The notes beneath the pieces are model-generated. The model was not told the origin of the DNA, did not search any database, and saw only the letters and a list, made by a program, of their open reading frames with translations. The position numbers were made by a program, and so were the translations under genes. From the NCBI RefSeq assembly GCF_003589595.1, contig NW_020653900.1, positions 5,195,630-5,259,629 on the forward strand: a stretch of DNA of 64,000 nt, given 5' to 3'. The DNA comes from Hyposmocoma kahamanoa (lineage: Eukaryota; Arthropoda; Insecta; Lepidoptera; Cosmopterigidae). Every line of letters begins with the position of its first letter. Position 1 is the stretch's first letter. Of this stretch, positions 22,753 through 34,350 are shown in pieces.

Positions 22753-23402
22753 TTCAATTTAGTACCCGTTATGCTACGCGTCGAGTCATATTGAAAGAGC
22801 AGAGTCAAGTACCGGCCGGAAGAGCTAGCACAGTGCCTCTTTGAGCTAAAGTGTACAAGTGTCGCGCGAGCCGCGCGGCCTTATGGCTGCTCGCGGTGTT
22901 GCACTTTACATTGTATCACTTCAAATCAATTGAACTTTTGTATTTAGGTGATAAGATTCAAAATGCTAAGAAATTATTTGCAATAAAAATGCTCCTCCAG
23001 CAACTGCTCTTTCAGTGTCACTTGACCCTTAGAGCCATTTCTACAGCATCGAAATTCTTCCGTGTAATTTTTACCTTTTTTCCGCTTTTTTGTTTATAAG
23101 AAAGTATTTAACCCCAATATTATTTACGATGGTAAATGTTACAGACAGACTTATCCTGGAAAGCGCCTATTCGCTCATGTTTAACGCTAATGTTGTATTT
23201 ATGGAGAAACAAATCTATACGCTAAGAATCATTCATCATCAAGGTTGTATAATAAATAACAATTGGATGTTGCTTCGTCACCTTTATTACGGGTATTTTC
23301 GGGTTTCACAATAGTAACACTGCCTGGGGGTTGTTGGATACAAATATACCATCATTCTGAACGAGCTCATTCTTCGGCCGAGAGTCGAGCAATCAACAGC
23401 CC
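22753..23402. other. no recognised feature; CpG-rich patch near 22860
   Basis: GTCGCGCGAGCCGCGCGGCC at 22860-22879 is unusually CpG-rich and precedes a short ATG frame (MAARGVALYIVSLQIN) that stops after 16 codons. No gene is claimed. Confidence 0.3.
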
Positions 23403-23437
23403 CTGAGGATGCCTCGTGAAGAGGCGAAACACGTGTC
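23403..23437 (+). ncRNA. hammerhead-ribozyme-like core
   Basis: CTGAGGA at 23403-23409 fits the conserved CUGANGA box. A perfect 5-bp stem II follows (GCCTC 23411-23415, GAGGC 23421-23425, loop GTGAA). Then come GAAA (23426-23429), a self-complementary CACGTG forming a minimal stem III, and TC, giving a GUC cleavage triplet. Stem I is not evident from the flanks. Minimal hammerheads with very short stem III are known in Penelope-like elements and animal retrozymes. It lies just left of the T-rich end of a reverse family A copy. Confidence 0.45.
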
Positions 23438-23447
23438 GAGTTTTTAT

Positions 23448-23563
23448 ATAATATCAAGTAACGGGACGACCAGGTCGTGCCCCTGGTGTGCCTGTCCATA
23501 ACAGTTGCAGTGCGACTCAGAGCTTTACGTCGCAAAGATCTGAGAGGCACTACCACTGCGCTG
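23448..23563 (-). repeat. family A copy, partial
   Basis: ATATCAAGTAACGGGACG to CACTACCACTGCGC; the rest is missing. Confidence 0.6.
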
Positions 23564-23574
23564 AATTTAAGCTG

Positions 23575-23610
23575 CATATTTTAACCTATAGAACTATAGG
23601 TTAAAATATG
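23575..23610. repeat. perfect hairpin, 17-bp arms, 2-base loop
   Basis: CATATTTTAACCTATAG, AA, then the exact reverse complement. A second hairpin with 9-bp arms (CATTGACTT/AAGTCAATG) follows at 23621-23643. Confidence 0.95.
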
Positions 23611-23974
23611 ACATACAACCATTGACTTACAAAAAGTCAATGCATACAACGTATAATGTTCTGACAGCGATACCAACACGATTATAACATACGGTCAGTG
23701 CGACGCGCTTTTTGAAAACCGTTAGCTGACACTCTCCTATGTCAGAAAAAAATATGCTACTAATCATAATAAAACAAAATTTTTTTTTTTATAAATACAT
23801 ATATAGTGTTTATTTGAGACATAGAGAGAGTAAGTTATCATGTAACATAATATCGATTTCTTAGATTTGCGCGATTGCTACATGTTAGACATAAAACAAA
23901 CCAACGTTTTAACGGCCATATGAAACACTGCTTACTACATAACAAAAAAATAAAATATAAAAAGAAATTTGTAA

Positions 23975-24691
23975 TTTATCTACAACCTAAAAACATTGGT
24001 ATTAAATATAAAATTACTACGTAAAAAATATTTAAGCAATAAAAATATCAAAAAGCTATATAAAGAATCTCTCGTAAATAATAAGGAAACGTTCAACTTA
24101 GAGTTAAAAAATAGCTTTCAAATACTTAATATGGACTACATAAACATTCAAGAACAATATAATACCATAGAATTCAGTTTAAAAAATGCTAGCCATACAA
24201 TAAAACAAGAGCCGCGCAACAAGAAAAAGCTGTCGAATGAAACTAAGAAGTTAATAGAGGAAAGATCGAGCCTAAGTTTGGATAGAACTAGCTTAAATTA
24301 CATAATGAAAGACAAACAAGTAAAGAGGAGTATAAGGAAAGATGTACAAAAATACAATCTAAGTTTAATAGAAAGTGCCATAAGCAACAACTGTTCATAA
24401 AAAATTGCGAAGCAAGGTATTGCGAATGGAAAATCATGGATTTTTAGTTTGAAGGACAAAGACGGAATACATCAAAACAGGGAGAAAATCTTAAAAATTT
24501 GTACTGAATTTTATAAAGCCTTGTATTCTAAGCCCTCTACCCCAGAGGAACCACAACCGATTGAAAATATATATTCATGTCCGGATACAATACCTCCTAT
24601 TACTGGCTCCAAAGTTCATGTGTATTCAAAAGCATGAAATATAACAGTGTACCAGGAGAAGATGCACTCATTGAATTGCACACACATTGAA
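23975..24691 (+). pseudogene. RTE-like LINE remnant between endonuclease and RT
   Basis: The frame from the stop at 23972 reads NKKKLSNETKKLIEERSSL, then RSIRKDVQKYN, a stop at 24398, and in the same frame GKSWIFSLKDKDG and ILKICTEFYKALYSK. After a shift near 24635 it reads KYNSVPGEDAL. This order (LSxETKxLIxxR, IRxDxxxY, FYxxLY, then the PGEDxL block that opens the RT fingers) is typical of RTE-clade and related LINEs. No start codon and no catalytic RT motifs remain. Dead. Confidence 0.6.
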
Positions 24692-26583
24692 GATGCACAC
24701 ACACATTGCTCGTTGACAGACCTCGAGTTTGGACTTTTGGATCTTTGTAAGTGACCAAGTCTACGCGCCATAAGTTAGTATGGAAAGGATGCACGTGTTC
24801 ATCAGCTTCCTTTTGAGAGATATTGGGAGAGTACCCCGCATAAGATCTTTCATGGATCAATATCTCCTCCAGGCATTTTGAGTGCGTATAGCAATTTCTT
24901 GCTCTTGTCTGCACTGGAAGGAGACTATTATATATATTATATATCTTTGTACAAACAATCAAAATTCACAATTTATTTATTTAGTGCCGGTAAGGGTTCA
25001 AACACATTTATGTTTCAAACCAAGGGCCAATCACTACTCGATTTCTCTAAAAGTCTTGTAATAGCTACAAATACTCTTTTATCAGCGAAAGAAAGCACAT
25101 AACTACATCTGACCTGATGGTAATGACGATGCAGTTGAAAATTTGTTTACCTAGAAAATGCCTATTCAAGTTATTTGTCATAACATTATAAATTTAATTT
25201 TCTTTAATAAGAGGTAATCCTTAATTTTATACATAACTTATTGCAAGGGTAATTAAGTTCAAGTGTCACTCTTTATCTTTAACCCGTGTAACATGAATAT
25301 AAAATGTTTGTTCCAAAGGACGTCAACGTGAAGTAATTTATTTGATTTTAAAGGCGTCGTCCTTTTCGTTGCTTCTATTTAATCTAATTTATAAAACGTA
25401 CACATAATTTTGTCTAGCGTTAATTGAATACACGTCATAAATTACAATTTTGACTTGTGGAAAGCTTTTGATTATGTCTGTCACGAACATTTTAGAGAAT
25501 ATTGTTCAGTTTCTCAGAATTTCAAAATTAGTTTTAGATCATTTTGGACTGAGAAGTTATCAATACCGACATTTATTAGTTTTAATTTTTAATAATTAGT
25601 AATTATTAAGTTTTAATTATTAGTAATAATTAGATTGGCACATCTCGCTTATTTTTCTGAAGGTAAGCCTTCAGAAAAAGTAAGTAGTACTTCTGTAAGC
25701 AGAAGGAGGTAGTTTGGTTAGTTAAATCCATTCATTGTGTTGATTGATAGATATGAATGTTTTTACGTAAGATTTGAAAATACTTTCATACCGCTGAAGA
25801 TACAACAAAAAAAAGAAAGAAAATACCTAGGGTAAAAAAGGTAAATCCTTCAATGATTGAATATAATCATGAAACCATTTATCATTACTAAGAAATGCTC
25901 ACACAATCAGGATTCTCTCTTTTGTGTATTTTCTTCAGAAAATAAAATATAAATTTTACGTAACATTGATATTGTGCGTTTGAATACCTGTACAAAAACC
26001 TATGGGATAAAAAGAAAACAAATAGCCAGAGTGGAAAATAAGTTCAAAGCTTGTGTGCCTGGGCGAGAAAGTGCATTGGAATGGAAAGAGTTTCCACAAG
26101 AGCGAGCGGAGGGAGGGATCCCATGAGGTACCATAGGCTCTCATTCATCATCCATGTTACTTAGTCATTCATGCGTTGCTGCCTGAATTGAATGCTATAA
26201 CTACGTTTTGATTTGAAAATATTTTCCTTTAACTTCATAGACTCAATTGTGTAGCAAATTGATTCTAATTCGCTGGGAGTGGCACTTTTGAAGTATAAAG
26301 TAATTGGGAATAGACGTTGAGTATACAATCTTAAAACGTTTCCTGTATTCAAGCGAGTTTTCTACTATTTATTAATATTTCAAATCACACGGAACATAAA
26401 ATTGAATCAGAGTATTAAAGTGGAAATGGGAAAACGTGTTTTTTACAGCCGAAGTAGTTCGAAAGCTTTTAAACGTTATAACGTAATTACTTATTGACGT
26501 TAAGTACGGTCAACGAGGAAAAGATGATTTTTTTGTGCTTTTTTTGGTACAAATTTTCTATTTTTCAGATTTATTTTTATATC
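24692..26583. other. no recognised feature
   Basis: AT-rich DNA with short frames lacking any recognisable motif. Confidence 0.4.
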
Positions 26584-26882
26584 TAGTGACGAGAATAACA
26601 AATCGTGCGCCTAATGGTACGCTACACGCATGTCCATAACAGTTGCAGTGCCACTCAGAGCTTTAAATCAAAAAGATCTGACGGGCACCGTCACTGCGCC
26701 CATCACCCTGAGACATAAGTTGACAAGTTCCATGTACCTGTAATTTCACCAGCACCCTTAATACCCTTCAAAACCGTACCGAACACGGTAATGCTGACAT
26801 TACTGAATGGCGGCAGAAATATTTAAGGTGGCAGTACTTCACTGGACGAACTCTTTCACAAGGAGCTTTTCTGCTACTAAAC
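26584..26882 (-). repeat. family A copy, near full length
   Basis: Starts CTAGTGACGAGAATAAC and ends AGGAGCTTTTCTGCTACTAA. Duplicates CCCTTA near 26755-26765. Confidence 0.75.
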
Positions 26883-26889
26883 TAGACTT

Positions 26890-27113
26890 TTTTTTTTTCT
26901 TAATAACGCACACACTCAACATAGCCCCGCACTAGGGAAAACCCTGTGTCGCGGGTGCCATGGACACACACATAAACAACCACAAATTACACCCAAACTC
27001 ACGAGAGAAATAAATGTAGGTCATACAAATATTTCGCCCGGCCCGGGAATCGAACCTGGGACCTCTGCGTGGCAGTCCGGCATGGTAACCGTTCGGCCAC
27101 GGAGGCAGTTAAC
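26890..27113 (-). repeat. SINE-B copy, full length
   Basis: T-rich tail, ACACTCAACATAGCCCCGCA, then the head with GGGAATCGAACCTGGGACC ending GCCACGGAGGCAGTT. Confidence 0.8.
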
Positions 27114-27485
27114 TTGCTTTAGCGATTCTATTTAAAAAGATATTTGGTAATTTTCAAACCCGGCTATGTACTTACTCTTTACGGATGGTGTATTCTGCGT
27201 ACCTGCTGTGATACAGTAGTTTCCAAACGGTTCAAAGTAGTTTTTTTATATATTTCAAAGCTAGTTTAATCGGGATGGACTTATGTTTGATGAACGTCTG
27301 TCCAGGTGTTTAAAGACCATCAGCTCATTTCTCAGTTAATATAATGTAAACAATCTCACATTCCACTCGACAAATTCAAACAAAGATGTTGTTAATCAGA
27401 TTGTTTAATAAAAGTTTGTGTTTAATAATACTGTACATTTTTTCCAAAATTGTCTCTCAATGACACAGCAATTGACAATTTTTTA
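27114..27485. other. no recognised feature
   Basis: AT-rich spacer. Confidence 0.4.
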
Positions 27486-27752
27486 GCAGTAGAATTCCTT
27501 GTGGAAGAGTTCGTCCACGGAAGTAATGCCACCTTGCTTATTTTTGCCGCCAGGCAGTGATGTGAGCATGTGGGCATTACTGGTGTCAGTTTAGAGTGGT
27601 AAGGGTGCTGGTGAAATTAAAGGCACATGGGACTTTGTCAACTTATGTCTCACGGTGATTTAAATCTCTGAGTGCAGTGCACCTGTTAGAGAGTGGCTTG
27701 TCGCTTATTACCAGGCTCACGGCTTCCCATCACTTAGTATTGTAAAAAAAAC
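27486..27752 (+). repeat. family A copy
   Basis: Begins TAGCAGTAGAATTCCTTGTG and ends ATCACTTAGTATTGT plus A run. Confidence 0.7.
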
Positions 27753-27967
27753 ACTCTTCTCTTCCGTCTATTTTGTTCAGCTGCCGATCTACTGGTGCGC
27801 TTTTTTTTGCTTTTTGTACTACTTTGTAATTAGAGTTATCGATGATAGAACTTAAATGTAAATGTAAATACAAATGTAAGTTTTATAACAATGTCACAAA
27901 AACGCAACCGTTAACAGTTTGATATTATAAAAAAAAGTTTCAGTCACTATAATCTCAGTATAGAGTA

Positions 27968-28272
27968 CCAAAAAAAAAAAACCTCAAAAGTTCGTGGAAT
28001 AACATCTATTTGCCAAGTTTTAATGAAATCGGTTACCGGAAAGTGCGCGAAACCGGATTCATTCCCTTGTTTGCCACCCTTAAAGATGGAATATTTTCTT
28101 TAAATTGAAAGGGACCACTACTGAGGTACCCTAATTCCAACAAAGAAAATCATCAAAATCGGTTCACAAATTTGTTATCTCGTAATCAAAAGTTATCAAA
28201 GAGTTATCACGTAACATACAACACAAAAAAAAAAGAAATACAGTCGAACCATTATTTGAAGTCGGTTAAAAA
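27968..28272 (-). mobile_element. family F copy, complete
   Basis: Left end AAACCTCAAAAG, right end TTTGAAGTCGGTTAAAAA. The interior has CACCCTTAAAGATGGAATAT and ATCAAAATCGGTTCAC. Confidence 0.6.
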
Positions 28273-28623
28273 GAATATTTATTTTATTTCCACTTTTCCT
28301 AACGACTACCCAACTCCTCAACTACCGTAGAACTATTGTATTTGGGTTCGATAAATTGGTCTCTACGAGATGTTAGCTATTGCTGCTTGCACGAGCAGTG
28401 ATTTTATTGACTTTTGGAGTGCACTGTTTTGTATCAGGCGTTTTTTAAATTTTCATTTGAGTTAATTTTATGAGAATAGACTACAGTCTATTCTTCTACA
28501 GAAGAACGATATATTCTATTTAGGTAATTACTTAACACCAAAGTTAGATAGATTACTAGTGAATAATGATTATAATAATTGTTAATTCTTGTGCAAATCT
28601 TTATCATGAAAATTGTATATATA
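28273..28623. other. no recognised feature
   Basis: AT-rich; an 11-base inverted pair (AGAATAGACTA...) occurs near 28470-28495. Confidence 0.35.
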
Positions 28624-29898
28624 CGTGAGGCGCACTATAAATTTCCGGAATAAATATGAAAAAATGACCAGAAATTATTTTACTGTTCCTCAAAATATTC
28701 TCTGTTAGCGTTAATGCACTTTTTCATATGAATGAACCAATTTTGAAAACATTTATGCTACTCCTCCGTGACATTCTTTGACTTTTCATACTCTTCGACA
28801 GCCTCTTCAGGTGATGAAAATCGTTGACCGCGTAACTGGTTCTTAATTTTTGGAAATAAATAAAAGTCACAAGGTGCCAAGTCCGGACTGTACGCGGGAT
28901 GGCTTATAAGGACAACGTCGTTCACCTTCAAAAATTCATTTGTCTGTCTGGCAGTGTGAGAACTGGCTTTATCGTGGTGTAAGATGATACGGCGTTTACG
29001 GTTATTTTTACGGAGTTTGTCAATAACTTACGTCAAACAAATGTTCGTGTACCAATCACTATTCACGGTACAACGATTCTCCAAAGCAACAGTAGCCACG
29101 TGTCCAGTTTTATTAAAAAAAATAAGCAATCATCCGCTTAGAGGCACTTTGCACGCTCGCCACTTTGGTTGGTTTCTGCTCTTCTCGAAAGACCCATTCG
29201 CTCGATTGCTGCTTTGTTCTGGGATCCTAACTATAAATCCATGTTTCGTCATCTGTTACTATGACCCACACCACATTTGACGCCCCTTCGTTGAATCTGG
29301 TAAGCATAGCATTGCATCAAGTGAAGCGATACGTTTTTTGAGCCTCAGTCAAATTGTGTGGGATCCACCGAGACCACAGCTTTTTCAAACCCAAATGTTT
29401 GTGTAGTATTGATTGTATTTGACTCATGTCTCTGCCTAAAGATGCCCGAATCTCATGGTATGTCACATGCCTGTCTGTTTTGATCATACGACGCACAGCA
29501 TCGATGTTTTTGTTGTTAACAGCAGTGAACGGGCGACTATCACGAAATTTGTCATTGCGATTTACACGACCGCGTTTGAATTCTGCAAACCAGCTATAAA
29601 TAATCGTCTTGCATGGTGCTTCATCACCTAAAGCAATTTGAAGTCGAGGGAAGCTCCGCTGAGCTGTCAAATTACATTTAAAGTGTTAGAGAATCATACT
29701 ACGAAAATATTCACGAGTTAAATCCATGGCGATGTAGACAACCAATTTCTAAAATGACAATGTAAAAACAAGTGACAGTCAGATGGTGAAACAAACTGTA
29801 TTCTATAGCCCTAGAAATCCATTTTGAAATGTTGTGATTACTTTTTATATATTGTTTACGTAAGTGGCCAGTTCCGGAAACTTATAGTGCGCCCTATG
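28624..29898 (-). mobile_element. mariner transposon, copy 2 (1275 bp)
   Basis: Ends with GGCGCACTATAAATTTCCGG and its inverted counterpart TTCCGGAAACTTATAGTGCG. Flanked by TA at 28622-28623 and 29899-29900. Confidence 0.9.
28680..29727 (-). pseudogene. mariner transposase pseudogene, copy 2
   Basis: The start ATG ends at 29727. The longest open piece, 29317-29670, covers the N-terminal DNA-binding half (APCKTIIYSWFAEFKRGRV and neighbours) up to HNLTEAQK. Further frames carry TDDETWIY with the first catalytic Asp and SPDLAPCDFYLF with the third. The span is not a multiple of three and several frame changes are needed, so no active protein is made. Unlike copy 1, the third Asp is retained. 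Confidence 0.85.
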
Positions 29899-29900
29899 TA

Positions 29901-30577
29901 TCATCACGCCTATCTCCTATAGGTTGTCAAAGACCATCGATCTCTACCTGATACGCTTCTGATAAACCTCCATCGTATACGTCTGTTTATTCTTAATGTT
30001 TTTAAACCGGTCTTTTTAGAACATCCCCAATTTGATTGAGATAAAATTAATTAATTGATTAAAATTATCAAATTCTTAATATAATATTTATTTATTAAAA
30101 TTGGTATTGAATTTATTCAGAATAAAGAGCAATAATCTCAAGACGAAGGGATAATTTAAGTTTTTGGTAATATTATTATAGTTGTAATTATTTTTTAATT
30201 ATACATTATTCGTTAAATTTTTCAGCGTTATCTTCATTATTTCAAAATTCACGAAAAACGTTTCGTCTTGAAAAATTTGCATTAATTTATTTCAACCCAT
30301 GTAATTTGTTATAAACCAAGACAAGGTTATAAATTTGTGTACTGGTTTCAAGATCGTGCCGAGGTAATTAGTATTCAAAGAAACTTCGTTTGAGCGCTCT
30401 TGCAGAACTAACCTTTTAACAAGTTCATTTAGATAATTAAGATTAACTTTTATTCAATTTCAATTTTTTATTTTGGTTCTGAGTTATCAATGTCATTTTC
30501 TAATTGGTTCTAACATAAAAATATGAAAAACCTTTATTTCCCTGCAAAGAGTTTTCTTTTGTACTCGGGACAACTAT
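29901..30577. other. no recognised feature
   Basis: AT-rich; nothing recognised. Confidence 0.4.
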
Positions 30578-30857
30578 ATACTAAGTGATAGGATGAACAA
30601 GTCGTGCGCCTGATGGTAAGCGACACGCCTGTCTATAACAGTTGCAGTGCGACTCAGAGCTTTAAATTGGAAAGATCTGAGGGACACTGCCACAACGCCC
30701 ATAACCCTGAGACATAGGTTGGAAAGTCCCCTGTGCCTGTAATTTCATCAGCAATCTTACCCTTATGCTCACATTACTGCTTGGCGGTAGAAAGATGTGA
30801 GGTGGCAGTACTTCCCTGGACGAACTCTTTGACAAGGAGCTCTGCTGCAACTATGAT
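30578..30857 (-). repeat. family A copy, near full length
   Basis: Starts ATACTAAGTGATAGGATG and ends AAGGAGCTCTGCTGCAAC. Confidence 0.75.
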
Positions 30858-30892
30858 TGATAATTAAATTTTAACTCTTAAAATATGTCTTG

Positions 30893-31058
30893 TGGCCTCT
30901 GAAACGAGATTACGCAAATTTCTTCGGTCCTGTGCTTCCTCTCGGCAAATATTGACTTGGAGTTCGTGAAGGTCCGCTTCCACGACGTAGCACCAGCGAT
31001 ATCTGGGGCGACCAACTAGTCTACATAGGCTCTCTTTACGTTCCCATCCTGTTTGTCC
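30893..31058 (-). pseudogene. LINE ORF2 C-terminal remnant
   Basis: A single minus-strand frame reads GWERKESLCRLVGRPRYRWC, then EADLHELQVNICREEAQDRR and NLRNLV. This follows the tail of RTE-like insect LINE polymerases (GRPxxRWxDxVxxDLxxLxVxxWRxxAxDRxxWRxLV). The frame has no start and no RT core. It sits directly beside a family A copy. Confidence 0.55.
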
Positions 31059-31561
31059 ATTGCCCTATATAAAACTATTAAACTTATTTTTACTTAAAGT
31101 AAAAAGGCTCATAATTCATTTATTTGTGAAAACACGGGATGTATAGAATTTGACATGTACCAGAATATGTCTAACCAAACGTTAGACGTAGTAACATATT
31201 GAAGGTATATTTACATGCGCTTCAAAAGACTCAACTAGATGATGCATGACGTATGAATTTAATAAATTAGTTGGTAATTTAAACGCGGTGTTATTGGGGT
31301 CTATGTTACGATGATAATTGTAAAATGTAACTAGATGTTAAAATAATAATAGTTTGAATAACGTCAATATAAATACATAAATATAAAAAATTAGGCAGTG
31401 AAGTCAGGGATTTCTCATTTTCGGTAAATTATTGTACATTTTGACTCCGTTACAAAAACACTTGGTAAAATATGTGGTAAAAATAAAGTTCCCAGGATTG
31501 ATACCGTTACCGTAAAGCAGGGTAGAGTCAGCTACATTAATTATAGGCACAGGCGGCACAA
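31059..31561. other. no recognised feature
   Basis: AT-rich spacer. Confidence 0.4.
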
Positions 31562-31750
31562 CGCCTCCGTGGTCGAACGGTTACCATACTGATCTGCCAC
31601 GCAGAGGTCCCAGGTTCAATTCCCGGACTGGGAGAAATATTTGTATGGCCTACATTTATTTATCTCATAAGTTTGGGAGTCATTTCTGGTTGTCTATGTG
31701 TGTGTCCATGGCACCTGCGATACAGAGTTTCCCTAGTGCGGGGCGGGGTT
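31562..31750 (+). repeat. SINE-B copy
   Basis: GCCTCCGTGGTCGAACGG head, B box GGTTCAATTCCCGG, body with GTCTATGTGTGTGTCCATGG. Tail replaced after GTGCGGGGC. Confidence 0.75.
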
Positions 31751-31913
31751 CCGGTGCGGGGTATCTTTCTCCATACATACATTTTGACCACTACGTGGAA
31801 TAAATGCATCGAAAAACTATAACCGTATTTCTTAAGTAAACATGATTGACTGTTGAACTATAGTTTTTTTAGTATTACAAATAAATATAAGTTAATTCGC
31901 ACCGTACGTTATT

Positions 31914-32167
31914 AGTAGCAGTAGTTGTGAAAGAGTTCGTCCAGGAAAGTACTGTCACCGTGACTGTCACCTTATCTATTTCTGAATTTTGCAGGGTAAG
32001 GGTGCTGGTGAAATTCCAGCCACGTGGGACTTGTCAATTCACGTCTCAGGGTGACGAGTTTAAGTTGTGATTTAAAGTTCTAAGTGGCACTGAAACTGCT
32101 ATGGAGAAGTGCGTTACTTACACCCATGCGAGCGACTTGGTCTGATTACTTGGTATCATAAAAAAAT
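31914..32167 (+). repeat. family A copy with internal deletion
   Basis: TAGCAGTAGTTGTGAAAGAG to TTACTTGGTATCATAAAAAA; lacks the CAAGCAGTAATGTGAGCAT block. Confidence 0.7.
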
Positions 32168-32819
32168 ATTTTATCTACACACATATCATAAACTCTATAA
32201 AATGTGTTTAAAATTCGTAAATTACGACCAGCATAAAGGTAAACTGTTTTGTTAAAACAAATTTCTTATCTGTGAAAATGTTATTTATTGCTTCATAATA
32301 ACATCGAATCCGATGTTATTATTACATTCAAATTTCGAACATCTCTGAAAAACAAAACAATTTGATTGGACCTTAATTCTAATATCAGTTGAGATGAAGT
32401 TGTATTCGAAATGAAATGTCAATAGCAAACAATTTTGACAATTTCACACGTTACTTGATATCGAACATTATAATAATTGGGGCCGATTCTAGTTTGTCTA
32501 TGAATTAAAAATAAAAACTAGTTTTTATTTGCCGCCATTTCGTAACATGCAGTTCCTGAACACATCACAGAGAGTGTATGTAACTGTACAAAATTAGGCA
32601 CTAAAACACTCGTGATATGTGCGAGTTTCATACACCTTCTCTCGTATTTTGCAGCCTTTCATTGTGTAATAGTTACATTAACTACTATTTCATAAGACCA
32701 ACATCACATTTGCGATAATATCAATGCTCCGTATGAACCGCAAATGTCGCATCAGTTGAATGTTTTCGATGTATGCCAGTATGAATAGTGTACAAGCTGA
32801 TAAATCTCAGTACAGAGAA
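32168..32819. other. no recognised feature
   Basis: AT-rich spacer. Confidence 0.4.
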
Positions 32820-33036
32820 GTAAAAAAATCGCCCTCAAAGGCATTCATCCCGTAGTTTGCCACCCTTAGAGATGGAATATTTTCTTCAAATTAAATGGGA
32901 ATACTACTGAGATACCTTCTTTCCAACAAGAAAAGAATCATCAAAATCGTTTCACAGATTACCGCGTAACATACATAAGAAAAAAACATACAGTCGAATT
33001 GCGAACCTGCTCCTTTTTTTGAAGTCTGTTAAAAAT
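32820..33036 (-). mobile_element. family F copy, divergent
   Basis: TAAAAAAATCGCCCTCAAAG at left and GAAGTCTGTTAAAAAT at right; interior GCCACCCTTAGAGATGGAAT. Confidence 0.55.
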
Positions 33037-33489
33037 AGCCCTTCTTTCTAAAGAATTAAGATTGAAGTCCATCATCCTATAATTACATAATAAACGGATA
33101 ATGAAGATAATATATTCCAACCGAATTCCTTTAACATCGAGTGATGATCAGATGACAACGACGTCAACCTTTTAGGATCCCAAAAACTTGATAAAACCAT
33201 AATTAAAAGGGATGTAGGACAAAAATGTACTATGTCGGATGACATGTAATTTAAAGTTTGATAACTTGTTTTTAACTCTACCCTGAGCGTGACAAATTTA
33301 TGTATGAAATCTTTTGATGTTGCAAAAATTTAGAAATTTCATGTATAAATTTATTGAGCATCGTTTTTATTACTTCCGAGTACTTCGAAGTTCCATTTTT
33401 GACATGTCAGTTTTAGATATCACATGTACTTTAAATATGTTAACTCGTTGTTCGAAATATATGATGTACAATAACAACTCGTTCTCGTC
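33037..33489. other. no recognised feature
   Basis: AT-rich spacer. Confidence 0.35.
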
Positions 33490-34194
33490 CAAAACAATTA
33501 CTGTCAAATAAGTAATATAGTCGACAAATTTAAAATGATGCAAATGAAGCTTCTCACTTGACATTTGGTGGAGTATTACTTATTTGACAGTAACTGTTTC
33601 GGGCAGACTGTCGAACGAGAACGAAATCCACTGGCTCTAGAAGCCGTCTGTCAAGTCACGGCTTGTTCCTACTTGACACTGACAATTGAAAAGATTTAGG
33701 CTAACCTGAGAGGATGGAAAAAAAATACATGCCAACGGATGTAAAGTCTGTTCCAATTCATTGTACCGGAAAAGTAAACAAACAGATTATTGACCCGACC
33801 ATAGACAGTTTAGTGATGGACAACTGTACTGCCAACTACAAATCGATTAATTAATTGATTGAATGTATTTGTTTAATTGAATCAGTTGGAATAACTGGGT
33901 TTTATATTAATAAAATGGGTTTTGCGATTTCACAGCTAATTACTACAAAAGTAGGTGATTCAATACTGAGTGAGATACATGAGATTAGAATTTTTTTCTT
34001 ACATAACCTATAAAATTTCGGAAATCAATTTTTAAATCCTTCTTTAAATCTTTAAGGAAGAATCTAAAGTTAATCCTTCAGGATTTGAGGAGGATTTCAA
34101 ATTTATTGATTCTCAATATCGAGTATGAAGCTTCATTTGCATCATGTATCTTTCAATTTGATCGAGTGTTATTTATTTGACAGTAATTGTTTTG
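33490..34194. mobile_element. inverted-repeat element of about 705 bp
   Basis: Left arm 33490-33553 and right arm 34127-34194 are inverted. Outer ends share TTTGACAGTAATTGTTTTG; inner ends share GAAGCTTCATTTGCATCAT. A third, internal copy of the outer end (TTACTTATTTGACAGTAAC) lies at 33571-33602. No coding frame. Confidence 0.65.
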
Positions 34195-34202
34195 ATTTCT
34201 TA

Positions 34203-34350
34203 TAGATGGCGCTACGGCTAAAAAGTCGTTGAAAACCAAATACAAAGATTCAATAACAAGCACAAAGAAATATTCGTGAAATCCGTTAGTTCGTTCCGTG
34301 GCTTAGTTGACATATCGTCTTATAGGCTACGCGATTTATAATTATTAATA
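34203..34350 (+). repeat. SINE-E 5' half
   Basis: AGATGGCGCTACGGCTAAAA, then AACAAGCACAAAGAAATATT and GTTCGTTCCGTGGCTTAGTT (A box). Truncated before the B box. Confidence 0.6.

Noticed and set aside
22851..23099. 82-codon plus-strand frame after the CpG-rich patch
   Set aside because: No ATG start, hydrophobic low-complexity composition, no motif.
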